A stretch of 64,000 bases of DNA from positions 620,001 through 684,000 of the forward strand of contig NZ_AP012326.1 of assembly GCF_001042595.1 (NCBI RefSeq), given 5' to 3'. A program made the position numbers and the translations under genes. Positions 9,348-18,112 of this stretch are shown piece after piece. How positions within the stretch are numbered: position 1 is the stretch's first letter; each line of letters begins with the position of its first letter. The notes below the pieces were generated by a model, which saw only the letters and a list, made by a program, of their open reading frames with translations, had not been told where the DNA came from and searched no databases. Source of the stretch: Bifidobacterium dentium JCM 1195 = DSM 20436 (GTDB lineage Bacteria > Actinomycetota > Actinomycetes > Actinomycetales > Bifidobacteriaceae).

Positions 9348-9419
9348 GCCCCCTTCGTCTAACGGTTAGGACACCAGACTTTCAATCTGACAACGAGAGT
9401 TCGACTCTCTCAGGGGGTA
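9348..9419 (+). tRNA. tRNA-Glu (TTC)
   Basis: Cloverleaf with acceptor GCCCCCT pairing to AGGGGGT, anticodon TTC in CTTTCAA, and T arm GAGAGTTCGACTCTC. First of three forward tRNA genes (Glu, Asp, Phe). Encoded without CCA. Confidence 0.93.
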
Positions 9420-9444
9420 CTTACCTTGGTAACAAGGTGGCAAT

Positions 9445-9518
9445 GGCCCCGTAGCTCAGTTGGTTAGAGCGCCGCCCTGTCACGGCGGAGGTCACCGGTT
9501 CAAGTCCGGCCGGGGTCG
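9445..9518 (+). tRNA. tRNA-Asp (GTC), copy 2
   Basis: Same 74 bases as the reverse-strand gene at 6238-6311; anticodon GTC, no encoded CCA. Flanking sequence is unrelated to that of copy 1. Confidence 0.95.
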
Positions 9519-9549
9519 CTGGAACAGAAGAACGATTTCGTCTGTTCAT

Positions 9550-9625
9550 GGCTCTGTAGCTCAGTTGGTAGAGCGAACGACTGAAAATCGTTAGGTCAGC
9601 GGATCGATGCCGCTCGGAGCCACCA
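9550..9625 (+). tRNA. tRNA-Phe (GAA), copy 2
   Basis: Same 76 bases, including the encoded CCA, as the reverse-strand gene at 6123-6198. Followed immediately by a terminator. Confidence 0.95.
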
Positions 9626-9630
9626 CAGCA

Positions 9631-9657
9631 AGCCCGCAAGTGTGCGGGCTTTTTTGT
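9631..9657 (+). terminator. Rho-independent terminator of the tRNA cluster
   Basis: AGCCCGCA and TGCGGGCT pair around a 4-nt loop, followed by TTTTTTGTTTT. Confidence 0.85.
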
Positions 9658-9835
9658 TTTCCCCTATCGATATGCAGCCTAGCGGGCGAAAGCCCCCGAT
9701 AATGTGAACACGCCGGAGTGGCAATCGTTCTTTGTGTGATAATCCGTGGTTTTGGGCATGCCCCCTCATTGTGGCAATGTCATTGCCCCTTTATTGGATG
9801 GGAGGCACAGAAAAACCTGATATAGGGAGTGAAGC

Positions 9836-12800
9836 ATGGGTCATCAATACAAAATAACGGGGGGGGGGTATAGGTTTGTCGCCTCCCTGTTGGCCGTAGT
9901 CGCTCTGATAGTGGCGAGCCTTATCCCGCCATCGGTGCACGTCGCCAAGGCCGACGACGATGCATCTGCCGCATCGGTGACTCCTACGGCGTATGCGGCT
10001 AACTATGGCCAACTGGTCAACGCCATCAACGGGAGCCAGAGTGCAGTGATCGCCATTACTGGCAATATCGCCTTCACTGGGCAGATCACCTTGAACCAAG
10101 GTAAGAAGATCACACTGGTCTCCGATGCCAGCGCATGCGGCACAGCCTGCGAGCTGAACTACGCATCGGCCAGCGACTTCTCCTTGTTCAATGTCATTGG
10201 TGATTCAAGCCTCACCTTTGGCGGTGGCACGGAGGATACCAACAAGCTCAGTTTCAGCAACCACAGCAATGGACGTCTGGTTCAGGTCGGTTCCGCTAGT
10301 GACAAGGGAACTGTGACCATCAACGGTGGTACGTACAACAAGAACGGAAGCATCAGCAACACGACCGGTGACGGCAATATCGCCTACGTATTCAAAAACG
10401 GCAATCTGACCATCAATGATGGTGATTTCAAAAACAACTATGCGAGTGCCGCTTCAGGCAGCACGACCATCGGTGTCACTAGGTCGGGCGGTGCGGTTGT
10501 GCGTTCGTCCGGAAGCGTAACCATCAACGGTGGAACGTTCTATCAGAACTCCTCCGCCGGTCCGAATAGTGAACGAAACGATGAGAATAACCTTGATTTC
10601 CACGGTGGCGGTGCGATTTGGAGCGACGGTACCCTTATCGTCAATGACGGTTTATTCAGTGCTAACAAAAGTTACGCGAAGCATTACAAAAAATCCGGCA
10701 AGCGACCCATTGGTGGCGGCGCAATCTGGGCTGCCGGACGTTTGGTGGTCAACGGCGGTACGTTCCAAGACAATTGGCAGATGGACAACAACACCGAACT
10801 GTATGCGACCGGCGGCGGTGCCATCTACTTCGGTGATGGTACGAAGGGTAAGTCATACAACGGCAGCATGGTCATCAACGGCGGTACGTTCGACTCCAAT
10901 CGTTCCATGCAGGACGGTGGTGCCATCTTCATGGCGTGGGACTGCAGCGCCGTATTCCAACAGGGTACGTTCATGAACAATTGGTCCAACCGATTGGGCG
11001 GTGCCGTATACACTGAAGAGGATTCGACCAGCTACGTGACCAATGCGGCCGCATATGAGAATCATGCCGGCCACTTCGGCGGTGGTTTGTGGCTGTGCCC
11101 GTCCGGTAAGGGCCTTACCAGCGAACACGGCGGTATGGCGCTGTTCGCGAATGAGGCGAACGTCAAGTACGACCGTACCGAAACCGGCGTCTTGGTTGCC
11201 AATGATAAAAGTGGTAAGAACTATGATAATCCGAATTCTTACCAGTATGGAACAACAGGTGCCGGTGATGATTTCTCCATCATGTACCCGAGCAAGAGCG
11301 GCCAAACGAATTACTTCCAGCTGTCGGTCGAATGGTTCACCGGAGATATCATAACCTGGCACGACGATGGGCAGCCGACATCCAAAGCCAATGGCTATCT
11401 CTACACTGCTGACGCATTGAGCGTCAACGCTATGTCTCGTCCGGATGGCGGCGTCGGATATACGTCGGATACTAAGCTTGACCCTGGCGGTTCCAATGAC
11501 TTCGGATATGGTTTGAAGGTCACTGCGAGTATGCATGCACAACAGAATGCCATCCACCAGGCGTTCATAACCTTCACGAAAAACACGGCTCGACTGTCCG
11601 GTGGCGCGTTCGGCTCCAACGGCGTAGTGGACTTCGTCAAGGTGTATGACGTCAACTGGAGCAAGGTCAGCAGTGTGGGTACCAGCAAGAATCTTGCCGG
11701 CTCCAAGTGGGTGCTGGCCGCCAATGCGGGTTCCGGCCCTCACAACCTAGATTTCGGTAATGTGGCGAATTGCTCTGCTGATGATTCCGGCTCGCTCACT
11801 CCGAGTGAAGGCGTGTGGTGCTTTGTTCCCACGGACACCACTGACAGTTACTATGCTGCGTTCAAAGGAAAGTATGTGACGATTGTGTCCGACAACGGCA
11901 TTCTTGACAAGAACAACGCCAACGGTCAATTCAGAGTCAAAGGCCTACGAGTCGGAACATACCTCATGAAGGAATATCAGGCTCCGGATTGGTATGAGCA
12001 GTCAGGCAAGACCTACACGTTCACCATCATTGCGGACACTCAGGTGACCATTTCTGTCTACGAGGATGACGGTAAGGACACCGGTGCTGTGAACGGCAAT
12101 GCGATTGCCAACAAGCCTTACGGCGCGGTCAGTTGGGGCAAAGTGGATTCCACGGACCAGCTGACGGTGTTGGCGGGCAGCAAGTGGAAACTGCAGGATG
12201 CCAACGGCAACGATATTCAAGGCGCTGACAACATTACTGACTGCACCGACCAGTGTTCCTCCTCGTTGGACAATCCGTACCACGACGTGGATTCGGGTGA
12301 AGGAACGTTCAGGCTGACATATCTGCCACTCGGCACGTACAGGCTTGTCGAGACCAAGGCTCCGGACGGCTACGACCTGCCCGATGGCGCAACGGTGTAC
12401 TACACCTTCACCATCAAAGAGAACGATGACCGCATGAACGCCAAGCTTTACAAGGCGGATGGCGTCACTGAGGTCACTGAGAACAAGGTGCCGAACGACC
12501 ATACGAAGGGCAGTGTCATCTGGTACAAGACCGACTCCACCAAGGAAGGGAAAGGGGATGACGCCCGACTGAAGGGTTCCGAATGGTCCCTTACCCAAAC
12601 CAAGGACTGGAACCGCGATATCGCTACCGAAGAGCGTACGGTCATTACTGTGACCGACTGCAGCAGAGATACGGGATGCTCCGCAGCATCGAAGGATCAG
12701 GCCAAGGAGGCGGGCAAGTTCCAGCTGAAGGATCTTGACTGGGGCACGTACGAGCTTGTCGAAACCAAGGCTCCGGCCGGATTCTACAGGTCTGAGACGA

Positions 12801-13048
12801 TCTACACGTTCGTCATCGACAAGGACCATACCGCCCCTGCCGAGATTCAGATCAAGAACGGCACCGATCCGGTGACGGGCAACATCATCACGAATACGCC
12901 GGTCACCGTCAGCAGTCTGCCGTTCACCGGCACCGGTAGCCAGACGCCGCGCATGTTCCTGCCATACGTGCTGGGAACGGTCGGCGCCGGTCTGGCGGTC
13001 GGTCTTGGCCTACACGTGGCCCGTCGACGTATGGCACGGCAGGGCTGA
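9836..13048 (+). CDS. Sortase-anchored pilus tip adhesin (minor pilin), poly-G controlled
   Basis: 1070 residues with an AGGGAG ribosome site before ATG 9836. Order: signal peptide (VASLLAVVALIVASLI, cut near VAKADD), a long beta-helix-like region to about residue 600 with repeated INGGTF and GGAIW motifs, then Cna_B/SpaA-like domains ending in ETKAPDGYDL and ETKAPAGFY (the E-box type motif of isopeptide-forming pilins). A sorting signal LPFTG lies at 1028-1032, with a hydrophobic span and ARRRMARQG tail. It heads a tip-pilin-sortase cluster typical of bifidobacterial pili that bind host glycans or matrix. Ten G residues lie inside codons 8-11; this copy is in frame. The ligand cannot be read from the sequence. 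Confidence 0.9.
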   Translation: MGHQYKITGGGYRFVASLLAVVALIVASLIPPSVHVAKADDDASAASVTPTAYAANYGQLVNAINGSQSAVIAITGNIAFTGQITLNQGKKITLVSDASACGTACELNYASASDFSLFNVIGDSSLTFGGGTEDTNKLSFSNHSNGRLVQVGSASDKGTVTINGGTYNKNGSISNTTGDGNIAYVFKNGNLTINDGDFKNNYASAASGSTTIGVTRSGGAVVRSSGSVTINGGTFYQNSSAGPNSERNDENNLDFHGGGAIWSDGTLIVNDGLFSANKSYAKHYKKSGKRPIGGGAIWAAGRLVVNGGTFQDNWQMDNNTELYATGGGAIYFGDGTKGKSYNGSMVINGGTFDSNRSMQDGGAIFMAWDCSAVFQQGTFMNNWSNRLGGAVYTEEDSTSYVTNAAAYENHAGHFGGGLWLCPSGKGLTSEHGGMALFANEANVKYDRTETGVLVANDKSGKNYDNPNSYQYGTTGAGDDFSIMYPSKSGQTNYFQLSVEWFTGDIITWHDDGQPTSKANGYLYTADALSVNAMSRPDGGVGYTSDTKLDPGGSNDFGYGLKVTASMHAQQNAIHQAFITFTKNTARLSGGAFGSNGVVDFVKVYDVNWSKVSSVGTSKNLAGSKWVLAANAGSGPHNLDFGNVANCSADDSGSLTPSEGVWCFVPTDTTDSYYAAFKGKYVTIVSDNGILDKNNANGQFRVKGLRVGTYLMKEYQAPDWYEQSGKTYTFTIIADTQVTISVYEDDGKDTGAVNGNAIANKPYGAVSWGKVDSTDQLTVLAGSKWKLQDANGNDIQGADNITDCTDQCSSSLDNPYHDVDSGEGTFRLTYLPLGTYRLVETKAPDGYDLPDGATVYYTFTIKENDDRMNAKLYKADGVTEVTENKVPNDHTKGSVIWYKTDSTKEGKGDDARLKGSEWSLTQTKDWNRDIATEERTVITVTDCSRDTGCSAASKDQAKEAGKFQLKDLDWGTYELVETKAPAGFYRSETIYTFVIDKDHTAPAEIQIKNGTDPVTGNIITNTPVTVSSLPFTGTGSQTPRMFLPYVLGTVGAGLAVGLGLHVARRRMARQG
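9859..9868 (+). repeat. Poly-G tract (10 G) inside the start of the pilus tip gene
   Basis: A homopolymer of ten G covers the last base of codon 8 (ACG) and codons 9-11 (GGG). An eleventh G would give ACG GGG GGG GGG GTA TAG, a stop right after the tract. Nine G would read on to a TAG about a dozen codons later. The length therefore acts as an on/off switch, and ten is the ON state. Confidence 0.9.
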
Positions 13049-13156
13049 CCCCATTCATCCAAATCGTTTTCCCTTCGCTTCCGCCGCAGCCAGCGGCGGG
13101 GCGGGGCTGAACTTACCCAAAAACAACATAAATTGAAGAAAGAAGGAAGCGAAACC

Positions 13157-14953
13157 ATGACATTCAGGAAACTTTTGGCAGGAGTGGCCGCAGCGGCCAC
13201 GCTCCTGTCGGGTATGGCGTTCGGCGCCGGCAGTGCAATGGCCGGCGAAGTCGAACCTGCGACCATCACTCTCAACGGTGAGACCGGCGCGGTGAAGGGC
13301 CACACCTACAAGGCCGTGAGGATTGGCTCGTATGACCATGCATCCTTCGTCGAGAAGGATGATGGCGTCACCTATGTCGAAAGCCTTACGGTGAACACCG
13401 AAGCCGCAGTCGCAACCGGTGCGACGACCGCTCTGAATGCGGCAGTGGCCGAGGGAACCACTTGGAATACCGGCGATTACCAAGACAATCCGGTCGGCTA
13501 TGTCGCGTCGGAAAGCGGCTACTTCACCAGCAGCCCCAACAAGCCGTGGAGCGGCAATCTGCGCAACTTCGTGAGCTCGCTGGTCAGGCAGGCGGATTTC
13601 CAGGCCGTGCTGGCGACTGCCACGGCATACACCGCCGGCACCGACAGCGACACCCTCACCATCAGTGGACTTGAAGAAGGCCTGTACGTGGTGGTCGACA
13701 CCACCGTCAGCAACGCTGAGAACGTTGACCATACGCAGACTGATTCCATCCCGATGCTTGTGGGCACCAAGGTGAGCGGCAAGGACTTCGAAGGCCAGAC
13801 GCTGGGCGTGGTCAACGTCAAGAACCAGACCACCTACATCGACAAGGTCATCGTCAAGAACAACAAAGAGTGGGTCGGCACGACCGAACGCGTCGGCGAC
13901 ACCGTGACCTTCAAGCTCACCAGCCGGGTTCCGCTGACCGTCGGCTACCTGAACACCGATGAGAAGCCGTACCGCTTCTCCATCGGCGATACCATGAGCA
14001 AGGGCCTGACCTTCCAGCAAGTCACCTCCGTAACCATCGGTAAAAAGACGCTGACCGAGGCCGATGACGGTGCCACCGCCACCGCCGACCAGTACCAGCT
14101 GACCACCACCGCCAACCAGAAGTATGATACGACCGACACCGAAAGAAAGGCGACCTCCCTGAAGTTCGACCTGTCCAACGCCGTGTATGCGGCTGGCCAG
14201 AACGCGGTTGACAGCAAAGTCGATGCCAAGGCCGAAGACACCATCACCGTCGTATACACCGCCATTCTGAACAAGGACGCGGTCCATGCCGTGAATGGTG
14301 CGAACCCGAACAAGGTCACCCTCGACTACACCCACAACCCGGACGACAACACCGAGCACCACGTGCCCGGCCCGGAAGTCAAGGTGTACACCTATGACTT
14401 CGGCTTCCTCAAGGTGAAGGCCGACGGCCAGACCAGCCTCGATGGCGCCAAGTTCGTCATCAAGCAGGGCGACCAGTACTTCAGGTTCAACACGACCACC
14501 GGTCTGTGGGAGAACGGCACCAAGGGCGCTGATCCGGTGGATGCCGACAAGTTCACCGGAACCGACGGCGTCTTCGAGTTCAAGGGTCTCGCCGAAGGTA
14601 CCTACGACGTTGTGGAAACCGACGCTCCGGCCGGCTACCTGTCCACCACCAAGGCCAAGTTCCAGGTGGTCATCACCTCCACCAACAAGGACGAGGACGG
14701 TAACGTTCGGGGCACCGGACACGAGATCAAGTTCGTGAACGGCAATACCGGCTTCAACCTGCTGACCAACCTCAATGAGGACGGCACCGCCAAGGATGGT
14801 GGCGCGAAGGTGAAGAACCTGAAGTCCATCACCCAGCTGCCGCTCACCGGTGCCGCAGGCATCGCGATCTTCGGTGTGATGGCCGCCCTGGTCATCGGTG
14901 CCGGTCTCGCGGTCGGCATGAAGCGCCGCGGCATCGCCAGCCGTCTGGCATGA
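13157..14953 (+). CDS. Major pilin subunit (FimA-like backbone), LPLTG anchored
   Basis: 598 residues from ATG 13157, after AAGGA; an in-frame TTG at 13133 is less likely. Signal peptide to about residue 30 (GSAMAGEV), N-terminal pilin domain, a likely pilin lysine K222 in VNVKNQ (alignment to the usual YPKN is my inference), a middle isopeptide domain, a C-terminal Cna_B domain with VVETDAPAGYL as E-box, and LPLTG at 561-565 followed by a hydrophobic span and KRR. Sortase C would join the LPLT threonine of one subunit to the lysine of the next. Lies 108 bp after the tip gene and before the sortase. Confidence 0.92.
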   Translation: MTFRKLLAGVAAAATLLSGMAFGAGSAMAGEVEPATITLNGETGAVKGHTYKAVRIGSYDHASFVEKDDGVTYVESLTVNTEAAVATGATTALNAAVAEGTTWNTGDYQDNPVGYVASESGYFTSSPNKPWSGNLRNFVSSLVRQADFQAVLATATAYTAGTDSDTLTISGLEEGLYVVVDTTVSNAENVDHTQTDSIPMLVGTKVSGKDFEGQTLGVVNVKNQTTYIDKVIVKNNKEWVGTTERVGDTVTFKLTSRVPLTVGYLNTDEKPYRFSIGDTMSKGLTFQQVTSVTIGKKTLTEADDGATATADQYQLTTTANQKYDTTDTERKATSLKFDLSNAVYAAGQNAVDSKVDAKAEDTITVVYTAILNKDAVHAVNGANPNKVTLDYTHNPDDNTEHHVPGPEVKVYTYDFGFLKVKADGQTSLDGAKFVIKQGDQYFRFNTTTGLWENGTKGADPVDADKFTGTDGVFEFKGLAEGTYDVVETDAPAGYLSTTKAKFQVVITSTNKDEDGNVRGTGHEIKFVNGNTGFNLLTNLNEDGTAKDGGAKVKNLKSITQLPLTGAAGIAIFGVMAALVIGAGLAVGMKRRGIASRLA

Positions 14954-15080
14954 TCGGGGCCTGAAACCCCCACGTCGATCATGACCGTAACGCCGCCCCA
15001 CACGGCCCATCCAGGCCGGTGGGACGGCGTTCCCGATTCCCAAGGGCCGCGAATGGCGGCATGCGTCGGAAAGGAAACCC

Positions 15081-16124
15081 ATGGCACAGCAGGAGCCGGT
15101 GCGACGGTACGACACGTTGTCGTTCGACGAGGCGTTGGACGTGTCGGACGTGATGCGCGAACGACGCACATTACGACGCATATCGCAGGTACTTGCCGTG
15201 CTCACGGTATTGCTGATCGGCGGCGGTCTGCTGCTCGGCGCGTACCCGTTGGCCCTGCAGTGGAAGTCAAGCCGTGAACTGGCTTCGCAAAGCGAGCAGG
15301 TGAGCGAAAAGGTCGACGGATGGCCCTTCCCCCAAGCGCGCGACCAACTGCGTGCCGCCACGGAATACAACGCCAAGCTGGCGGCCAGCGGTCAGCCGGT
15401 CCTGGGCGAGGCGGTCGATCCATTCGACATCGCCAACGGCAGCAGCCAGGCTTCCAGCCAATCCGACTCCAAGGCATCCAAGGACGCCGAATACCAAAGT
15501 CTTCTGGATACCGGCAACGGGGTCATGGGAGCGGTCGAGATCCCGAAGATAGACGTCGATCTGCCTATCTACCACGGTACGGGAGAAGACCAGCTCGCCA
15601 TGGGCGTCGGGCATTTGTACGGCACCAGCCTTCCCGTGGGCGGGACGAGCACGCACACCGTCATCACCGGCCATCGCGGACTGGTCAGATCGCCCATGTT
15701 CACGCGGCTCGACGAGATGGTGAAGGGCGATTTCATCTACCTGAAGGTCATGGGCGAGACCTTGGCCTACCAAGTGGACGACATCAGCGTCATCAAACCG
15801 GATGACACGTCGAAGCTGCGCGTGGTCGACGGGCAGGATCGGATCACGCTGATGACGTGCACCCCGTATGGCGTGAACACGCACAGGCTGCTCGTGTCCG
15901 GGCACAGGGTGGACATTCCCGAACCGGCACCCGACCCGACCGACCTGCATGATTGGCGGACCATCGGCATCTGGTCATGCGCAGGCATACTCACGGTCGG
16001 CTGGCTGCTGGTCTGGCTGGTCGGTCGGTTGCGTCACGGCGTATGGCGGCGCATGCGTCATGCAACCCGTATCTATGTCCGCATCCAACGTTCCGGCCGG
16101 CAGGCGAGTGCGAAACATCGTTAA
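15081..16124 (+). CDS. srtC: Class C (pilin-polymerising) sortase
   Basis: 347 residues with AAAGGA before ATG 15081. N-terminal membrane segment about 34-56; sortase core with H198 (TGHRG), C260 (LMTCTPYG) and R269 (THRL), the catalytic triad. D113-P114-F115 matches the DPF/DPW lid that occupies the active site in class C enzymes. A second hydrophobic segment lies at about 296-315, with a basic cytoplasmic tail, as in pilin polymerases. Substrates are most likely the two preceding LPxTG proteins. Confidence 0.94.
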   Translation: MAQQEPVRRYDTLSFDEALDVSDVMRERRTLRRISQVLAVLTVLLIGGGLLLGAYPLALQWKSSRELASQSEQVSEKVDGWPFPQARDQLRAATEYNAKLAASGQPVLGEAVDPFDIANGSSQASSQSDSKASKDAEYQSLLDTGNGVMGAVEIPKIDVDLPIYHGTGEDQLAMGVGHLYGTSLPVGGTSTHTVITGHRGLVRSPMFTRLDEMVKGDFIYLKVMGETLAYQVDDISVIKPDDTSKLRVVDGQDRITLMTCTPYGVNTHRLLVSGHRVDIPEPAPDPTDLHDWRTIGIWSCAGILTVGWLLVWLVGRLRHGVWRRMRHATRIYVRIQRSGRQASAKHR

Positions 16125-16133
16125 GGAGGCACG

Positions 16134-16565
16134 ATGAGCAAGGATTTCACCAGAAAAGAAGTCGAATATCTACGGTCCGTTCCCGCAGTCAAAAAGGTCG
16201 CGAAGAACCGGATCACCTATGCGCGTGCATTCCAGTTGTACTGCATGGCCAGATATCTGCGGGGCGACGGGCCGACCGCGATTTTTCGCAGCGTAGGCCT
16301 CGACCCGGATGTCGTCGGGCGGAAACGCATCGAACGTTGCATCGCACGGTGGAAGCAGGATGAGCAGTTGATGGCGGAAGCACAGCAGATGAATCCCGAT
16401 GCGGCACCCGACGTGCGTGACAGGATCATTCTGGTGCAATGCAGTCAAATCAAGGAACTGACGCAGCAACTGTCGGAATTGCAGAAGCGTCTCGCCGACC
16501 TCATCTACGAGGTGAATGCGCAGGATGCGGGAGCCCTGCCTACCGACGATTCCGATTCGCTCTGA
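16134..16565 (+). CDS. Small HTH protein at the end of the pilus cluster, IS3 OrfA-like fold
   Basis: 143 residues behind a very strong AAGGAGG site 10 bp after srtC, so it is probably cotranscribed. The middle (about 25-80) has a homeodomain-like pattern: RITYARAFQLYCMARYLRGD, then a second helix pair PTAIFRSVGLDP and RIERCIARWK. This resembles, from memory, the HTH leader proteins of IS3-type transposases in Firmicutes. The C-terminal 45 residues (QIKELTQQLSELQKRL) look like a coiled coil. No transposase follows, so a captured DNA-binding protein that regulates the pilus genes is possible. Function is not established. Confidence 0.6.
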   Translation: MSKDFTRKEVEYLRSVPAVKKVAKNRITYARAFQLYCMARYLRGDGPTAIFRSVGLDPDVVGRKRIERCIARWKQDEQLMAEAQQMNPDAAPDVRDRIILVQCSQIKELTQQLSELQKRLADLIYEVNAQDAGALPTDDSDSL

Positions 16566-16697
16566 TAGACAAGCGGAAGGTGAGACCGCATGCAAAGATC
16601 ATGCAGGTAACGTACCGAAACTTTTTTGGGAACGTTCACGGAAAATTTGGTGTCGTTGTTTCGGAAATCCCCTTAACGGGGTTTATGATGATTCTCG

Positions 16698-16726
16698 TCG
16701 GGCTGCAGCGACGATGGCTGTAGCCC
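16698..16726 (+). promoter_or_regulatory. Stem-loop in the leader of fucO
   Basis: GGGCTGCAG and CTGTAGCCC form a 9-bp stem (one G-T pair) around 9 nt, about 35 bp before the fucO ATG and its AAAGGAGAG site. It could be a leader structure or a terminator of the pilus transcript without U-tract. Confidence 0.35.
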
Positions 16727-16761
16727 CCGAACACAGTACCTTTGCTTAAAGGAGAGCACCT

Positions 16762-17913
16762 ATGGTCTATCGCATGATTTTCAACCAGACCGCATACTTC
16801 GGCCGTGGCGCCATCAAGGAGATCCCGGGCGTCGCCAAGTCCCATGGCTTCACCAAGGCATTCATCGTCACCGATCCGGTACTGCTTGAAACCGGTACCG
16901 CCAAGAAGGTCACGGACGTGCTCGACGAGGCAGGCATGCCGTATGAGGTGTTCAGCAACGTCAAGCCGAACCCGCCGGTCGAATGCATTCAGGACGGCGT
17001 AGCCAAGTTCGCCGCATCCGGCGCCGACTTTCTGATCGGCCTGGGCGGTGGCTCCCCGCAGGACACCTGCAAGGGCATCGGCATCATCACCGCCAATCCG
17101 GAGTTCTCCGACGTGCTCTCGCTTGAGGGCGTAGCAGACACCAAGAACCCGTCCGTACCGATCTTCGGCGTGCCGACCACCGCCGGCACCGCGTCCGAAA
17201 CCACCATCAACTATGTGGTCACCGACACGGCCAACAAGCGCAAGTTCGTGGCCGTCGACCCGCATGACATCCCGATCGTCGCCTTCGTGGACCCGGATCT
17301 GACCGATTCCATGCCGCGCGGACTCAAGGTCGCTACCGGCCTCGACGCCCTGACCCACGCCATCGAGGGATACATCACCCCGGGTGCGTGGAGCCTGTCC
17401 GACTGCCTGTCGATGCAGACCATCCGCATGATCGCCAAGAACCTCGCCAAGAGCGCCGACGGCGACATTCCGGCTGGCGAACAGATGGCCTACGCCTCCT
17501 ATATCACCGGCATGGCCTATTCCAACGTCGGCCTTGGCCTGGTGCACGGCATGGCCCACCCGCTGGGTGGCCGCCTCGGCGTGGCACACGGCGTGGCCAA
17601 CGGCATTCTGTTGGCTCCGGTCATGGAATACAACAAGGACTTCACCGGAGAGAAGTACCGTGACATCGCCGATGCGTTCGGAGTCGAAGACGCCTACACC
17701 GGCGATCTCGACAAGGTGCGCGAAGAGGCCGTGCAGGCCGTACACCAGCTCACCGTCGACCTGAAGAACCCGACCACCATCTCCGAGGTCGGCGCCACCG
17801 AGGCCGATCTGGACGCGCTCGCCAACGACGCCTTCCACGACGTGTGCACGCCGGGCAATCCGCGCCAGGCCACGCAGGAAGACATCCTCGCCATCTACAA
17901 GAGCCTGATGTGA
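16762..17913 (+). CDS. fucO: Lactaldehyde reductase / 1,2-propanediol oxidoreductase
   Basis: 383 residues, the exact size class of E. coli FucO, with a good AAAGGAG site. An iron-dependent group III alcohol dehydrogenase: GGGSPQDTCKG binds NAD and the metal motifs TGLDALTHAIEGY and HGMAHPLGGRLGVAHGVANG are intact. It reduces L-lactaldehyde, formed from fucose or rhamnose, to 1,2-propanediol, which bifidobacteria excrete and others cross-feed on. No fucose catabolic genes adjoin it, so it stands alone. Butanol-type dehydrogenase activity cannot be excluded. Confidence 0.9.
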   Translation: MVYRMIFNQTAYFGRGAIKEIPGVAKSHGFTKAFIVTDPVLLETGTAKKVTDVLDEAGMPYEVFSNVKPNPPVECIQDGVAKFAASGADFLIGLGGGSPQDTCKGIGIITANPEFSDVLSLEGVADTKNPSVPIFGVPTTAGTASETTINYVVTDTANKRKFVAVDPHDIPIVAFVDPDLTDSMPRGLKVATGLDALTHAIEGYITPGAWSLSDCLSMQTIRMIAKNLAKSADGDIPAGEQMAYASYITGMAYSNVGLGLVHGMAHPLGGRLGVAHGVANGILLAPVMEYNKDFTGEKYRDIADAFGVEDAYTGDLDKVREEAVQAVHQLTVDLKNPTTISEVGATEADLDALANDAFHDVCTPGNPRQATQEDILAIYKSLM

Positions 17914-17918
17914 GCCCG

Positions 17919-17960
17919 ATCCTCACGATATGAGCCGATCATGGCACGAATCGTGAGGAT
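17919..17960 (+). terminator. Inverted repeat after fucO
   Basis: ATCCTCACGAT at 17919-17929 pairs perfectly with ATCGTGAGGAT at 17950-17960 around a 20-nt loop, six bases after the fucO stop. A terminator without a strong T-run is the simplest reading. Confidence 0.5.
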
Positions 17961-17975
17961 TCGACGTCGATAATC

Positions 17976-18049
17976 AATCGTGGCGCGTATCCCATGAATC
18001 CACCTCGGAAAAAATTCGGGTGTGCCTTCACGGGATACGCGCCACGATT
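17976..18049. repeat. 74-bp palindromic element with perfect 18-bp arms
   Basis: AATCGTGGCGCGTATCCC at 17976-17993 is the exact reverse complement of 18032-18049. It lies between the converging 3-prime ends of fucO and a glycosyltransferase gene. Possible bidirectional terminator or a small repeat element; only one copy is in the window. Confidence 0.65.
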
Positions 18050-18112
18050 CCTTTGGACGGTCGGAATGCATGCATTCACGCCGGGATTGTGGGGCCGTAG
18101 GGGGATGACGGC

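Noticed and set aside
13055..15376. 773-residue open frame on the reverse strand opposite the major pilin
   Set aside because: Product is rich in Gly, Val and His in a pattern caused by codon bias of the pilin; no ribosome site, domains or neighbours fit.
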